Below are positions 26,464 through 35,521 of a stretch of DNA of 64,000 nucleotides, piece after piece (position 1 is the stretch's first letter; the number at the start of each line of letters is the position of its first letter). The position numbers and the translations under genes were made by a program. Location of the stretch: positions 5,766,001 through 5,830,000 of the forward strand of contig NZ_JAJJMM010000001.1 in assembly GCF_020905295.1 (NCBI RefSeq), in the 5' to 3' direction. The DNA is from Flavobacterium piscisymbiosum. GTDB lineage: Bacteria > Bacteroidota > Bacteroidia > Flavobacteriales > Flavobacteriaceae. Under the pieces are notes generated by a model. It was not told the DNA's origin and did no database searches. It was given only the letters and a program-made list of their open reading frames with translations.

Positions 26464-28665
26464 ATGTTTAAATACCATAAAATAATACTATTCATCTTTG
26501 TATTTTGTTGTGCAAATTTGCAGATTTCTGCACAAAAAATAAATGCAAAAGAAGTTGTTCGTCTGGAAAAATTAGCCCAACAAGTTTCTATTATCAGAGA
26601 TAAATGGGGAATTCCGCATGTTTACGGAAAAACTGATGCTGATGCTGTTTTCGGGTTATTATATGCACAATGCGAAGATGATTTTAAACGAATTGAAATG
26701 AATTATGTCGAAAAACTGGGGCGTCTATCCGAAATAAAAGGACAATCGGTTTTATACAATGATTTAGAAATTCGTCTTTTGATAGATACTGAAGAAGCAA
26801 AATCAGATTATAAAAAAGCACCTTTATGGCTTAAAAAACTTTTAAACAGTTATGCCGATGCAATCAACTTTTATCTTTACAAACATCCCGAAGTAAAACC
26901 CGCACTTTTAACGCATTTTGAACCGTGGTTTCCCCTACTCTGGACAGACGGAAGTATTGGCGCTATAAGTACTGCTGATCTTTCGACAGGAGAATTAAAG
27001 GCTTTTTATTCCGGTAATAATGATAAAGTAGCTTATGTAGAAAGAGAGAAAAATGTACAAACCGGATCGAATGGATTTGCGTTCTCGCCGTCAAAAACTG
27101 CTGATGGCAAAGCCATTTTATACATCAATCCGCATACGACTTTTTACTTTAGACCAGAAGTACAAATCACAAGCGAAGAAGGCCTCAACGTTTACGGAGC
27201 CGTTACCTGGGGACAATTTTTTATTTATCAGGGATTTAATGACAATTGCGGATGGATGCACACTTCATCAAACGTAGATGTTGCGGATATGTACGCCGAA
27301 AAAATCACCAATAAAAACGGAAAATTATTTTATGAATTCGATAAAAAACTATTACCTGTTATCGAGAAAGAAATCATTATAAAGTATACCGAAAACGGAA
27401 AACTAATTCCTAAAAAGTTCAAAACCTACTTTACCAACAACGGGCCGGTTATGTCCAAACGTGACAGAAAATGGATCAGCTTAAAATCAAACAATCGTTC
27501 GATGACCAGTTTGATACAGAGTTGGGTGAGAACAAAATCAAAAAGTTTTGACGATTATAAAAAAGCGATGGATCTAAAAGCCAACGCCTCCAACAATACC
27601 GTTTATGCAGACAGCAAAGGAAATATCGCTTATTGGCACGGTAACTTTATCCCAATTCGGGACAAAAGCCTTAATTGGGCAAAAGTCGTTGATGGTTCGG
27701 TTTCTACAACACAATGGAAAGGCTTACATGAGGTCGACGAAACGGTTCATATTTATAATCCGGTAAACGGCTGGTTACAAAATTGTAATTCAACACCTTA
27801 TTCTGTTGCCGGAGAAAATAGCCCTAAAAAAGAAAATTATTTACCATATATGGCGCCGGACGGAGAAAATTTTAGAGGAATAAATGCTGTTCGTATTTTC
27901 AGTAAAGGCGATCATTATACTTTAGACAAGGTAATCGCTGACGGGTATGATACCAAATTATCTATTTTTGAAATCCTGATTCCGAGTCTGATTGCTGTTT
28001 TCGAAAAAAACATAAAACCATCTGATCCTGAATATTCAGAATTAATTGAACCGATTTCAATACTTAAAAATTGGGATTATTATGCCAAAGAAAATTCAGT
28101 AGCGACCACATTAGCCGTTGAATGGGCATACAAATTAGACCCGATTATCTTAAAAGCTTATATTGATGAAGGCGAACCGGATCAGGTACAGAATACTAAA
28201 AACTTTGCTCAAAATGCTACCGTAGCGCAATTAATTCCTCAACTACAGGAAGTTTTAAAAAATTTAAAATCAAACTGGGGAACATGGCAAGTAGCTTGGG
28301 GAGAAATCAACCGTTTTCAGCGTTTAAATGGTGATATCGATCTAAAATACGATGATTCACAATCTAGTTTACCCATTGCTTTTGGTCCTGGCTCGTGGGG
28401 AAGTTTACCTTCTTTTAAAAGCAACTATCAAAATGGTTCCAAAAAAAGATATGGATATAACGGAAACAGTTTTGTTTGCGCAGTCGAATTTGGTTCAAAA
28501 ATAAAAGCAAAGTCATTGTTGGCAGGTGGAAACAGCGGAGATTTAAATTCAAAACATTTTAATGATCAGTCTGAAATGTATCAAAAAGGGCAATTTAAAG
28601 ATGTATTGTTTTATAAAGAAGATGTCCTTAAAAATGCCGAAAAAACATATCATCCCGGCGAATGA
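26464..28665 (+). CDS. Penicillin acylase family (Ntn) amidohydrolase
   Basis: This 733-residue periplasmic Ntn hydrolase precursor has a signal peptide ending QISAQ. VSIIRDKWGIPHVYGKTDADAVFGL is the classic alpha-chain opening. The autoprocessing site is at QTGSNGFAFSPSKT: Ser202 would become the N-terminal nucleophile of the beta chain, with NPHTTF shortly after as in the family. The late NRFQRLNGDIDL matches acylases. Family substrates include penicillins, acyl-homoserine lactones and acyl-peptides; none can be chosen here. It starts 2 nt after the cyanophycinase-like gene, with a terminator downstream at 28690. Confidence 0.92.
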   Translation: MFKYHKIILFIFVFCCANLQISAQKINAKEVVRLEKLAQQVSIIRDKWGIPHVYGKTDADAVFGLLYAQCEDDFKRIEMNYVEKLGRLSEIKGQSVLYNDLEIRLLIDTEEAKSDYKKAPLWLKKLLNSYADAINFYLYKHPEVKPALLTHFEPWFPLLWTDGSIGAISTADLSTGELKAFYSGNNDKVAYVEREKNVQTGSNGFAFSPSKTADGKAILYINPHTTFYFRPEVQITSEEGLNVYGAVTWGQFFIYQGFNDNCGWMHTSSNVDVADMYAEKITNKNGKLFYEFDKKLLPVIEKEIIIKYTENGKLIPKKFKTYFTNNGPVMSKRDRKWISLKSNNRSMTSLIQSWVRTKSKSFDDYKKAMDLKANASNNTVYADSKGNIAYWHGNFIPIRDKSLNWAKVVDGSVSTTQWKGLHEVDETVHIYNPVNGWLQNCNSTPYSVAGENSPKKENYLPYMAPDGENFRGINAVRIFSKGDHYTLDKVIADGYDTKLSIFEILIPSLIAVFEKNIKPSDPEYSELIEPISILKNWDYYAKENSVATTLAVEWAYKLDPIILKAYIDEGEPDQVQNTKNFAQNATVAQLIPQLQEVLKNLKSNWGTWQVAWGEINRFQRLNGDIDLKYDDSQSSLPIAFGPGSWGSLPSFKSNYQNGSKKRYGYNGNSFVCAVEFGSKIKAKSLLAGGNSGDLNSKHFNDQSEMYQKGQFKDVLFYKEDVLKNAEKTYHPGE

Positions 28666-28689
28666 TTTTTAAGCTATAAATTAACGTAG

Positions 28690-28722
28690 AAACCTCGGAA
28701 GAAATACATTTCGAGGTTTTTT
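28690..28722 (+). terminator. Intrinsic terminator after the acylase gene
   Basis: AAACCTC pairs with GAGGTTT, with an inner GAAA/TTTC helix and a long T-run. It separates the three-gene hydrolase operon from the dienelactone-hydrolase gene. Confidence 0.75.
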
Positions 28723-28764
28723 TGTAACATTTTATTTCAGATATTTGTTAAAAATTGTAAAACT

Positions 28765-29538
28765 ATGAAAAATTCAGCCCTACTCTTATTTGCTACTATA
28801 TTGTTCTCTAATACTATAAGCGCACAATTAAAAGCTGTAAAATATACAGATGGTTCTCAGGCATTAAATGGATTATTTATAAAATCTGCTAAAAAAAGCA
28901 GTCAAAATCCGGGTATCTTGCTTTTACCAGCCTGGTTGGGAATCGATAAAGCGTCGAAGGATATTGCAGAAAATTTATCAAAACTAGGCTACAATGTTTT
29001 CATCGCTGATATTTATGGCGAAGGAAACTACCCAACAAATACTGCCGAAGCCGGAAAACAAGCCGGTTATTACAAAAAGAACTACGAAGTTTATCAAAAA
29101 CGAATTAATGCAGCTTTGCAGGAATTAGTAAAATCCGGAGCAAATGCAGATAATATTGTTGCTATAGGATATTGTTTTGGAGGAACCGGGGTTCTTGAAG
29201 CTGCCCGCGGACATTTGAAGTTAAAAGGTGTGGCTTCGTTTCACGGAGGTTTAGGTAAAGATGCGGCCCGTGCTGTTGAACCAATTACAACAAAAGTACT
29301 GGTTTGTCACGGTGCTGATGATCCGTTTGAATCAAAAGAAGAAATTACCGCTTTTCAGCAGGAAATGCGCGACTCAAAAGCCGATTGGCAAATGATATAT
29401 TATGCTAATGCCGTTCACTCTTTTACCAATCCTGAAGCAGGAAACGACAACTCAAAAGGAGCTGCTTATAATGCAGTTGCAGCAAAAAGATCATTTGAGC
29501 ATTTGCAGCTTTTCCTGAATGAAGTATTGAAAAAATAA
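28765..29538 (+). CDS. Dienelactone hydrolase family protein, exported
   Basis: This 257-residue alpha/beta-hydrolase has a signal peptide (MKNSALLLFATILF to ISAQ). The nucleophile is Cys in AIGYCFGGTG, as in dienelactone hydrolases. The Asp is in CHGADDPFESKEE and the His in YANAVHSFTNPEAG. Export is unusual for the classical catabolic enzyme but common for Bacteroidota homologues whose substrates are unknown. It lies directly after the peptide/amide hydrolase operon. Confidence 0.9.
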   Translation: MKNSALLLFATILFSNTISAQLKAVKYTDGSQALNGLFIKSAKKSSQNPGILLLPAWLGIDKASKDIAENLSKLGYNVFIADIYGEGNYPTNTAEAGKQAGYYKKNYEVYQKRINAALQELVKSGANADNIVAIGYCFGGTGVLEAARGHLKLKGVASFHGGLGKDAARAVEPITTKVLVCHGADDPFESKEEITAFQQEMRDSKADWQMIYYANAVHSFTNPEAGNDNSKGAAYNAVAAKRSFEHLQLFLNEVLKK

Positions 29539-29549
29539 TATTGTATTGA

Positions 29550-29641
29550 TGGCACACGGATGTTACAGATTTAAACAGATTTGCGCTGATTATTTATTTA
29601 TTTTTTAAATTAAAATTTGTGGAAATTTGTGGCATTTGTGG
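29550..29641. repeat. Dispersed CAGATT-type intergenic repeat
   Basis: GGCACACGGATGTTACAGAT, AAACAGATTTGCGCTGAT and then GTGGAAATTTGTGGCATTTG form a short mosaic related in style to the repeats at 796-969 and 39600-39665. It is not coding. Confidence 0.45.
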
Positions 29642-29725
29642 CAAAAAAACAGCGTAAAACTAGATAAAACCCGTAACACCCGTGGGCAAAAAAATAACAA
29701 CCAAAACCAAACCAATTTATACTCA

Positions 29726-30790
29726 ATGTCACACAGTCCGATTAGAAAAGACAAAACCTGCCTGAATTGCAGACACGTTGTAGAACAAAAATTTTGTCCA
29801 AATTGCGGACAGGAAAACACAGATTCCCGAAAAACATTTCATCATTTATTTATTCATTTCTTTGAAGATTTAACGCATTATGAAAATGCTTTTTGGCGTA
29901 CTATCAAAAATCTTTTATTAAAACCTTCTTCTTTAACAAAAGAATATCTTTCAGGAAAGCGATTGTCTTATCTGGCACCGGTACGTCTTTATATTTTCAT
30001 CAGTTTTGTTACGTTTTTAATGATTGCAATGTTTCCCGTTCATGTCAATGATGAAGTAAATGAATCTCATAAATCTGAAAATATTAAAAATCAGGCTTCA
30101 TCACATACAAATTCATTAAAAGATGATAAAAATGTACAAGCTTTATTAAACTCCGAATCAATATCTCAGGAAGATAAAAAAGCAATTGAAAATGTGTTAA
30201 GCCATCCCAAAACAAGTGACGACAGCTTAATCAATTTAGGATATAAATCTGTTAATCAAATTGATTCTATTCAAAAATATGGTCCAGAATCTAAAAAGCT
30301 TTCTGCCTTTGGTTATTGGATCAATCGAAAAATACAAATTATAAAAGATCAAAATACCGGTAGGGAAGCTCTTGATAAATTTATAGAATCGTTTATACAT
30401 AATTTACCTAAGGTTTTATTTATAATCATGCCTTTTTTCGCTTTCTTTTTATGGATTTTTCACAATAAAAAGCGTTGGTATTATTTTGACCACGGTATAT
30501 TTACCTTACATTACTTTTCATTTTTATTGTTAATCTTTTTAATTCTCTTTTCTGTAGATAAAATAGCAACCTTACTCAACTATGGCTTTATTAATTTTAT
30601 AAGTGGCTGTATAACATTTATTGGAGTAATTTGGGCATTTTATTACTTTTTCCCAGCTCATCATAGATTTTACGGAGAGTCCAGAATTTTGTCTTTTACG
30701 AAAAGCATAGTATTGTTTTTTATTAACTCATTTTTTATCCTACTTTTACTATTAGCCTTTGCTTTTTATACATTTATCAATTTACACTAA
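29726..30790 (+). CDS. DUF3667 domain membrane protein with N-terminal zinc ribbon
   Basis: This 354-residue protein is read from the ATG at 29726 (MSHSPIRKDK); the longer frame from 29627 starts in repeat-like DNA. An N-terminal zinc ribbon (CLNCRHVVEQKFCPNCGQ) precedes HHLFIHFFEDLTHYENAFWRTIKNLL and YLSGKRLSYLAPVRLYIFISF, the DUF3667 signature with the first membrane helix. A polar middle (about 105-215) and four more hydrophobic segments follow. The function of the family is unknown. Confidence 0.85.
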   Translation: MSHSPIRKDKTCLNCRHVVEQKFCPNCGQENTDSRKTFHHLFIHFFEDLTHYENAFWRTIKNLLLKPSSLTKEYLSGKRLSYLAPVRLYIFISFVTFLMIAMFPVHVNDEVNESHKSENIKNQASSHTNSLKDDKNVQALLNSESISQEDKKAIENVLSHPKTSDDSLINLGYKSVNQIDSIQKYGPESKKLSAFGYWINRKIQIIKDQNTGREALDKFIESFIHNLPKVLFIIMPFFAFFLWIFHNKKRWYYFDHGIFTLHYFSFLLLIFLILFSVDKIATLLNYGFINFISGCITFIGVIWAFYYFFPAHHRFYGESRILSFTKSIVLFFINSFFILLLLLAFAFYTFINLH

Positions 30791-30796
30791 TACCAA

Positions 30797-31813
30797 ATGA
30801 AAAAAATTATAATTCTATTATTAATTGGTTCTGCATTTTCCTGTAAAAACATGCAGTCAGTTGCATCAAAAGACAATTCAGACCCAACTAAATACATAAA
30901 ATCTATTAGCGAGAAAGATTTAAAAAAGATGTTGTACGTTGTGGCTTCTGACGAAATGGAAGGCCGCGAGACCGGATCTAAAGGCCAGAAAAAAGCAGGT
31001 CTTTATATGATCGAGCAATATAAAAAGAATGGCATTTCGTTTCCTAAAGGAGCAACTGATTATTACCAACATATTCCTGCTGCTTTTTTAAACGCAAGAC
31101 GCAACGAAAACTTACCGGATTCTGAAAATATCTGGGCGTATATCGAAGGTTCTGAAAAACCGGATGAAGTTCTTGTAATCTCTGCACATTACGATCACGT
31201 AGGTATTAAAAACGGCGAAGTTTATAACGGAGCTGATGATGACGGCTCAGGAACTGTAGCGGTAATAGAAATGGCTAAAGCGTTTGCTAAAGCTAAAAAA
31301 CAAGGTCACGGACCAAAACGTTCTATCTTATTCCTTCACGTAACGGGCGAAGAGCATGGTTTGCACGGATCACGTTATTATTCTGAGAATCCATTGTTCC
31401 CAATTGCCAATACCATTACAGATATCAATATTGATATGATTGGTCGCCGCGATGTAGAACATGCTAAAACAAATAATTATGTTTATGTAATTGGTGCCGA
31501 TAGACTATCTACAGATTTGCACAACATTGTGGTAGCACAAAATGAAAAATACACTAAAATAGATCTTGATTTTAAATTTAACGATCCTAAAGATCCAAAC
31601 CATTTTTACGAGCGTTCTGATCATTACAACTTTGCAAAGTTTGGCATTCCTGCTGTTTTCTTCTTCAACGGAGTTCACGAAGATTACCACGGTAAAGGTG
31701 ATGAACCTCAAAAAATCGAATACGATGCTTTGACCAAAAGAACAAAACTGGCTTTTGTGGTTGCCTGGGATTTAGCCAATAGAGAGAATAGACCGGTAGT
31801 GGATAAGAAGTAA
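30797..31813 (+). CDS. M28 family metallopeptidase, lipoprotein
   Basis: This 338-residue peptidase has a lipobox (SAFSC, lipidated Cys16), so it is probably attached to a membrane. The M28 motifs are intact: ISAHYDHVG, GADDDGSGTVAVIEMAKAF, TGEEHGLHGSRYY, NIDMIGRRD and GVHEDYHGKGDE. Unlike the M28 enzyme at 24107 it lacks a PA insert. It starts 6 nt after the DUF3667 gene and its 3' side carries tandem repeats before a terminator shared with rho. Confidence 0.92.
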   Translation: MKKIIILLLIGSAFSCKNMQSVASKDNSDPTKYIKSISEKDLKKMLYVVASDEMEGRETGSKGQKKAGLYMIEQYKKNGISFPKGATDYYQHIPAAFLNARRNENLPDSENIWAYIEGSEKPDEVLVISAHYDHVGIKNGEVYNGADDDGSGTVAVIEMAKAFAKAKKQGHGPKRSILFLHVTGEEHGLHGSRYYSENPLFPIANTITDINIDMIGRRDVEHAKTNNYVYVIGADRLSTDLHNIVVAQNEKYTKIDLDFKFNDPKDPNHFYERSDHYNFAKFGIPAVFFFNGVHEDYHGKGDEPQKIEYDALTKRTKLAFVVAWDLANRENRPVVDKK

Positions 31814-31826
31814 GTTTTTTTAGTTG

Positions 31827-31953
31827 CTAAGGTTCTGAGATACTACGATTCTAAGTTTTTCTAAAAGAGTTACTAAGGCTCTGAGATACTAAGATTCTAA
31901 GTTTTTCTAAAAGAGTTACTAAGGCTCTGAGATACTAAGATTCTAAGTTTTTT
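31827..31953. repeat. Tandem repeat, 46-bp period, nearly three units
   Basis: Units begin at 31827, 31873 and 31919 with CTAAGG(T/C)TCTGAGATACT, joined by TCTAAGTTTTTCTAAAAGAG. An inverted copy of the core lies at 32139-32176, at the end of the rho gene. Related CTAAG/CTGAGA sequence recurs at 36951, 39408, 39760 and 47580. Confidence 0.8.
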
Positions 31954-32017
31954 TATAGACCAAAGTTTATAAAATGTTGTTATTTGGAAGAAAAAATAAC
32001 ATTGACACTCCAAAAAT

Positions 32018-32045
32018 ATAGCCCACGGTTTCAACCGTGGGCTAT
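32018..32045. repeat. Palindromic REP-like hairpin
   Basis: ATAGCCCACGGTT is followed after two bases by its reverse complement AACCGTGGGCTAT. The GC-rich palindrome without a T-run looks like a dispersed extragenic palindrome. It lies 26 nt upstream of the real terminator. Confidence 0.65.
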
Positions 32046-32070
32046 GTCAAAACATTATCTTTGAAAAACA

Positions 32071-32104
32071 AAAACGGGATGAGTTTTAAGACTCATCCCG
32101 TTTT
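32071..32104. terminator. Bidirectional terminator between the M28 peptidase and rho genes
   Basis: AAAACGGGATGAGT (32071-32084) pairs perfectly with ACTCATCCCGTTTT (32091-32104) over a 6-nt loop, with A and T runs outside. It sits between convergent genes and should serve both. Confidence 0.9.
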
Positions 32105-32138
32105 TTATATCATTTAGTTTAATCTCAAAGAAAAACTC

Positions 32139-32176
32139 AGCATCTTAGTATCTCAGAACCTTAGCAACTTTCTTAG
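32139..32176. repeat. Inverted copy of the 46-bp repeat core at the end of rho
   Basis: AGCATCTTAGTATCTCAGAA followed by CCTTAGCAACTTTCTTAG is the reverse complement of the repeat unit at 31827. It reaches into the rho stop codon (32173-32175), so the last codon context of rho is part of the repeat. Confidence 0.65.
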
Positions 32177-34065
32177 TCATTCATAGAAATCAAAAACTCT
32201 TCGTTGTTTCTTGTTTTCTTGAATCGTTCATTTACAAAATCCATAGATTCTACCGGGTTCATATCAGATAGATATTTACGCATGATCCACATTCTTTGTA
32301 AAGTTTTTTCGTCTAATAATAAATCATCACGACGTGTACTTGACGAAGTAAGATCGATTGCAGGGAAAATACGTTTGTTGGCAATTTTACGATCCAATTG
32401 AAGTTCCATGTTACCTGTACCTTTAAATTCTTCAAAGATAACCTCATCCATTTTAGAACCAGTTTCAGTCAATGCAGTTGCGATGATACTTAACGAACCA
32501 CCGTTTTCTACATTTCTTGCCGCTCCAAAGAAACGTTTTGGTTTTTGTAATGCATTGGCATCAACACCACCACTTAACACTTTTCCTGATGCAGGCTGAA
32601 CTGTATTGTAAGCTCTTGCCAAACGTGTAATCGAATCTAAAAGAATCACAACATCATGACCACATTCTACCAAACGTTTTGCTTTTTCAAGAACAATATT
32701 GGCAATTTTCACGTGTTCTTGTGGTTCTCTGTCAAAAGTTGACGCGATAACTTCACCACGCACGCTGCGTTGCATATCTGTAACCTCCTCAGGACGCTCA
32801 TCGATCAAAAGAACAATAAGGTAAACTTCAGGATGATTGGCAGCGATTGCATTTGCAATGTCTTTAAGCAACATTGTTTTACCCGTTTTAGGCTGAGCGA
32901 CAATCATACCACGTTGTCCTTTACCAATTGGAGAAAACAAATCGATAATACGGGTTGAAACTGAACTGCCTTTTTCGGCTAATTTAAATTTTTCTGAAGG
33001 AAAAACAGGAGTAAGATGTTCAAAAGAAACTCTGTCGCGAACAACTTGCGGATCGTGACCATTGATTTTAAGTACACGAACTAATGGAAAAAATTTCTCG
33101 CCTTCTTTAGGAGGACGAACCACTCCTTTTACAGTATCTCCGGTTTTAAGACCAAATAATCTGATTTGTGAGGTTGATAAATAAATATCATCCGGAGAGG
33201 CTAAATAATTATAATCTGATGAACGTAAAAAACCATAACCGTCCGGCATCATTTCAAGAACACCTTCACTTTCGATAATTCCGTCAAATTCAAAATCTGA
33301 ATCTCTGAAATTGTTCTTTTTGTTTTTATGATTTGGATTTTGATTCCCGTTATTCCCATTTCCGTTCCCATTTGGGTTTGGGTTTGGATTTGCATTTGCA
33401 TTTTGATTTGGGTTTTGGTTGGGATTCTGGTTTGGATTTTTAATCTGGTTCGGATTGACCTTTTTAACCAGAACAGGTGCTTCTGTTTTTTCAGCAGTTG
33501 AAGTTTCTGCTACAGCTTCGCCTTCCTGAACGGGTTCTTTTACGGCTTCTTTTTCTTTTTGCAAAGCGACTTTTTTCTCGTAAGCTGATTTATTAAATTT
33601 TACGATTTTAGGTCCTTTTTTCTCTGTTGCTTCATTTGCCGGAGCTTCCTGAACTTCTGAATTTTCAGGAGTTTCTGCCTCTTGCTTAACTTCTACAGCT
33701 GCCTTAACTATTGGAGCTTGTTTGGCTTTAGGAGCTATTTTAGCTGTTGGAGTTGGTTTTACAGCTACCGGAGCTTCTGTTTTTTCCGGAGTTTCCTCTA
33801 TTGTATCAAATTCTAGAACGGGAGCATTTTTACTAATAGCCGCTTTTTTCACAGGAACAATCCTGGCTCTTTTTGGCTTATCATCAACATTTTCCTTTTC
33901 GGTTACAGCACTAGGAGATGGTGCTACAGTGGTTTCCTGATGTGCTAAAATCTGACTGATTAAGGTCTCTTTTTTGACACCAGTAAACTTTATAGTTTTA
34001 GCTAACTTAGCTATTTCTTGAAGCTCAGAAAGCTTCATTTCTTTTAATGCAGAAATATCAAACAT
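32173..34065 (-). CDS. rho: Transcription termination factor Rho with long disordered insertion
   Basis: This 630-residue hexameric RNA-dependent ATPase ends transcription. Residues 1-45 form the Rho N-terminal helical domain. Residues about 50-255 are a low-complexity insertion: Ala/Glu/Pro/Lys-rich, then an Asn/Pro tract (204-252) of NPNQ and NGNG units. The RNA-binding cold-shock-like domain follows ([15 protein letters not shown]), then the ATPase with Walker [23 protein letters not shown] and [12 protein letters not shown]. coli Rho has about 420 residues, so the size difference is the insertion. In Bacteroides such an insertion is reported to drive condensate formation. It neighbours a DUF4293 gene. 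Confidence 0.96.
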   Translation of the reverse strand: MFDISALKEMKLSELQEIAKLAKTIKFTGVKKETLISQILAHQETTVAPSPSAVTEKENVDDKPKRARIVPVKKAAISKNAPVLEFDTIEETPEKTEAPVAVKPTPTAKIAPKAKQAPIVKAAVEVKQEAETPENSEVQEAPANEATEKKGPKIVKFNKSAYEKKVALQKEKEAVKEPVQEGEAVAETSTAEKTEAPVLVKKVNPNQIKNPNQNPNQNPNQNANANPNPNPNGNGNGNNGNQNPNHKNKKNNFRDSDFEFDGIIESEGVLEMMPDGYGFLRSSDYNYLASPDDIYLSTSQIRLFGLKTGDTVKGVVRPPKEGEKFFPLVRVLKINGHDPQVVRDRVSFEHLTPVFPSEKFKLAEKGSSVSTRIIDLFSPIGKGQRGMIVAQPKTGKTMLLKDIANAIAANHPEVYLIVLLIDERPEEVTDMQRSVRGEVIASTFDREPQEHVKIANIVLEKAKRLVECGHDVVILLDSITRLARAYNTVQPASGKVLSGGVDANALQKPKRFFGAARNVENGGSLSIIATALTETGSKMDEVIFEEFKGTGNMELQLDRKIANKRIFPAIDLTSSSTRRDDLLLDEKTLQRMWIMRKYLSDMNPVESMDFVNERFKKTRNNEEFLISMND

Positions 34066-34221
34066 GAATGTTCTATGAATTTAATTATTTTAACGGAATA
34101 CTGTAAAAAGATAGGTAGATAATAGTTTTCGATTGACCGCAGTATGAAGTGCTTACGGTATTATGATGCAATAATACGAATAAAATTTAATCATACAATA
34201 GTATTTTAAAAAAAGAAAATA

Positions 34222-34229
34222 TATTTTTG
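34222..34229 (+). promoter_or_regulatory. Possible -7 element of the DUF4293 gene
   Basis: TATTTTTG matches TAnnTTTG and lies 17 nt before the ATG. No clear -33 TTTG is present. Confidence 0.35.
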
Positions 34230-34246
34230 TAAAACAATTTTAGACC

Positions 34247-34657
34247 ATGATACAACGAATTCAGACTGTATATTTAATTCTTGCATTTATTGCAACAAGT
34301 GTTTTGCTTCTTTTTATTCCGTTATGGACATTAAAAGGCGGAGCATTATTTTTCTTTAATCAAGATCCAATATATACTGTAATAGTGGGATTAAGTACAA
34401 TGCTTACTATAATTAGTATCATTTCATACAAAAAAAGACAAAATCAGTTTGTAATGAACAGACTGAACATAATATTAAATTTAATTTTATTAGGATTGTT
34501 TGTATATCGCTCTCTAAATTTATCTGGAGAAACAATAGTTTCAGAGAAAGGTATTGGGATGTTTCTACCAATTGTTGCTATCGTATTATTAGTGTTAGCT
34601 AATAAGGCCATCAAGAAGGATGAAGATCTTGTAAAATCTGCAGACCGTTTGAGATAA
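34247..34657 (+). CDS. DUF4293 family membrane protein
   Basis: This 136-residue protein has four predicted membrane helices (about 7-27, 43-60, 70-86 and 100-118). It begins MIQRIQTVYLILAFIATSVL, the typical start of this Bacteroidota family, and ends with a charged cytosolic tail (KAIKKDEDLVKSADRLR). It is divergent from rho, an arrangement I associate with other flavobacteria. Its function is unknown. A terminator follows 32 nt downstream. Confidence 0.8.
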   Translation: MIQRIQTVYLILAFIATSVLLLFIPLWTLKGGALFFFNQDPIYTVIVGLSTMLTIISIISYKKRQNQFVMNRLNIILNLILLGLFVYRSLNLSGETIVSEKGIGMFLPIVAIVLLVLANKAIKKDEDLVKSADRLR

Positions 34658-34688
34658 ACCTATAAACTTAAGTTTTTTGTGCGAAGAG

Positions 34689-34717
34689 AACCCGAATTGT
34701 ATAATTCGGGTTTTTTT
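34689..34717 (+). terminator. Intrinsic terminator after the DUF4293 gene
   Basis: AACCCGAATT pairs with AATTCGGGTT around a GTAT loop and is followed by seven T residues. Confidence 0.9.
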
Positions 34718-34774
34718 GTGGGTCAAATTTTATAATTTTTCTCACCATCAATTAAAACAGGGACTAAAAACAAC

Positions 34775-34802
34775 TTTGTAAGATAATTTTTTCATAAATT
34801 TG
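34775..34802 (+). promoter_or_regulatory. Promoter of the two-component operon
   Basis: TTTG (34775-34778) and TAAATTTG (34795-34802) are 16 nt apart, close to the Bacteroidota consensus spacing. The ATG follows 22 nt after the -7 element. Confidence 0.5.
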
Positions 34803-34824
34803 CTTTTTCAGTTCCAAAACAATC

Positions 34825-35487
34825 ATGACACACAAAATAAGGATACATCTTGCTGATGATCATCAAGTACTTATCGATGGCCTTACCAATCTGCTTCAAA
34901 CCGTAAACAACTTTGAAGTGGTGGGCAATTCATTGGACGGAACTACTGTTTATGATGATGTCATTCGCAACAATGCCGACATTCTGGTTTTAGATATCAG
35001 CATGCCCAAAAAAGATGGTATCGAAGTATTAAAAGAATTCAGCCAAAAAGATTTTCCCTGCAAGGTTATTATTTTATCCAGTTATGATGATTTAAAGATC
35101 ATCAAAGAAGTAATGAAGTTAGGTGCCAAAGGCTATCTCACAAAAAAATGCGCTGGCGAGAATATAATAGAAGCCATTGAAGCTGTGTATCAGGGTCAGG
35201 AATATTTTTGTGACGCTGTTAGAGAGAAAATATTTAATAGTTTTACCCATAATAACCCCAAATTAAACAAACCACTTTACGTTGAAAATCCAATTTTGAG
35301 TGCCAGGGAAATCGAAATTGTAACATTGATTTCACTTGAATATAGTGGTAAAGAAATAAGCGAACAGCTTTTTATTAGTATGAATACGGTTGAAACACAT
35401 CGAAAAAATATTATGAAAAAACTTCAGATTAAAAATACCATTGGGTTGGTAAAGTACGCCCTTAAAAACAACTTAATAACCCCTTAG
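34825..35487 (+). CDS. NarL/LuxR-type response regulator
   Basis: This 220-residue DNA-binding response regulator has a receiver domain (1-120) with acidic pair DD at 11-12, phosphoacceptor Asp57 in LVLDISMPKKDG and Lys in GYLTKK. A LuxR-type HTH follows at about 155-215 (LSAREIEIVTLISLEYSGKE, then STVE-like MNTVETHRKNIMKKL). It is followed 34 nt later by a sensor kinase gene, which is its likely partner. The target genes are not visible. Confidence 0.94.
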   Translation: MTHKIRIHLADDHQVLIDGLTNLLQTVNNFEVVGNSLDGTTVYDDVIRNNADILVLDISMPKKDGIEVLKEFSQKDFPCKVIILSSYDDLKIIKEVMKLGAKGYLTKKCAGENIIEAIEAVYQGQEYFCDAVREKIFNSFTHNNPKLNKPLYVENPILSAREIEIVTLISLEYSGKEISEQLFISMNTVETHRKNIMKKLQIKNTIGLVKYALKNNLITP

Positions 35488-35521
35488 GTATTATATTAAA
35501 GAATCGAAACTATTTTAATTC

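Noticed and set aside
31827..31953. CRISPR array
   Set aside because: The repeats are direct and contiguous at 46 bp with no unique spacers, and no cas genes are in the window.
33722..33940. Hydrophobic plus-strand open frame opposite rho
   Set aside because: It is antisense to the low-complexity insertion of Rho; the hydrophobic look arises from complementing Glu/Lys/Ala codons.
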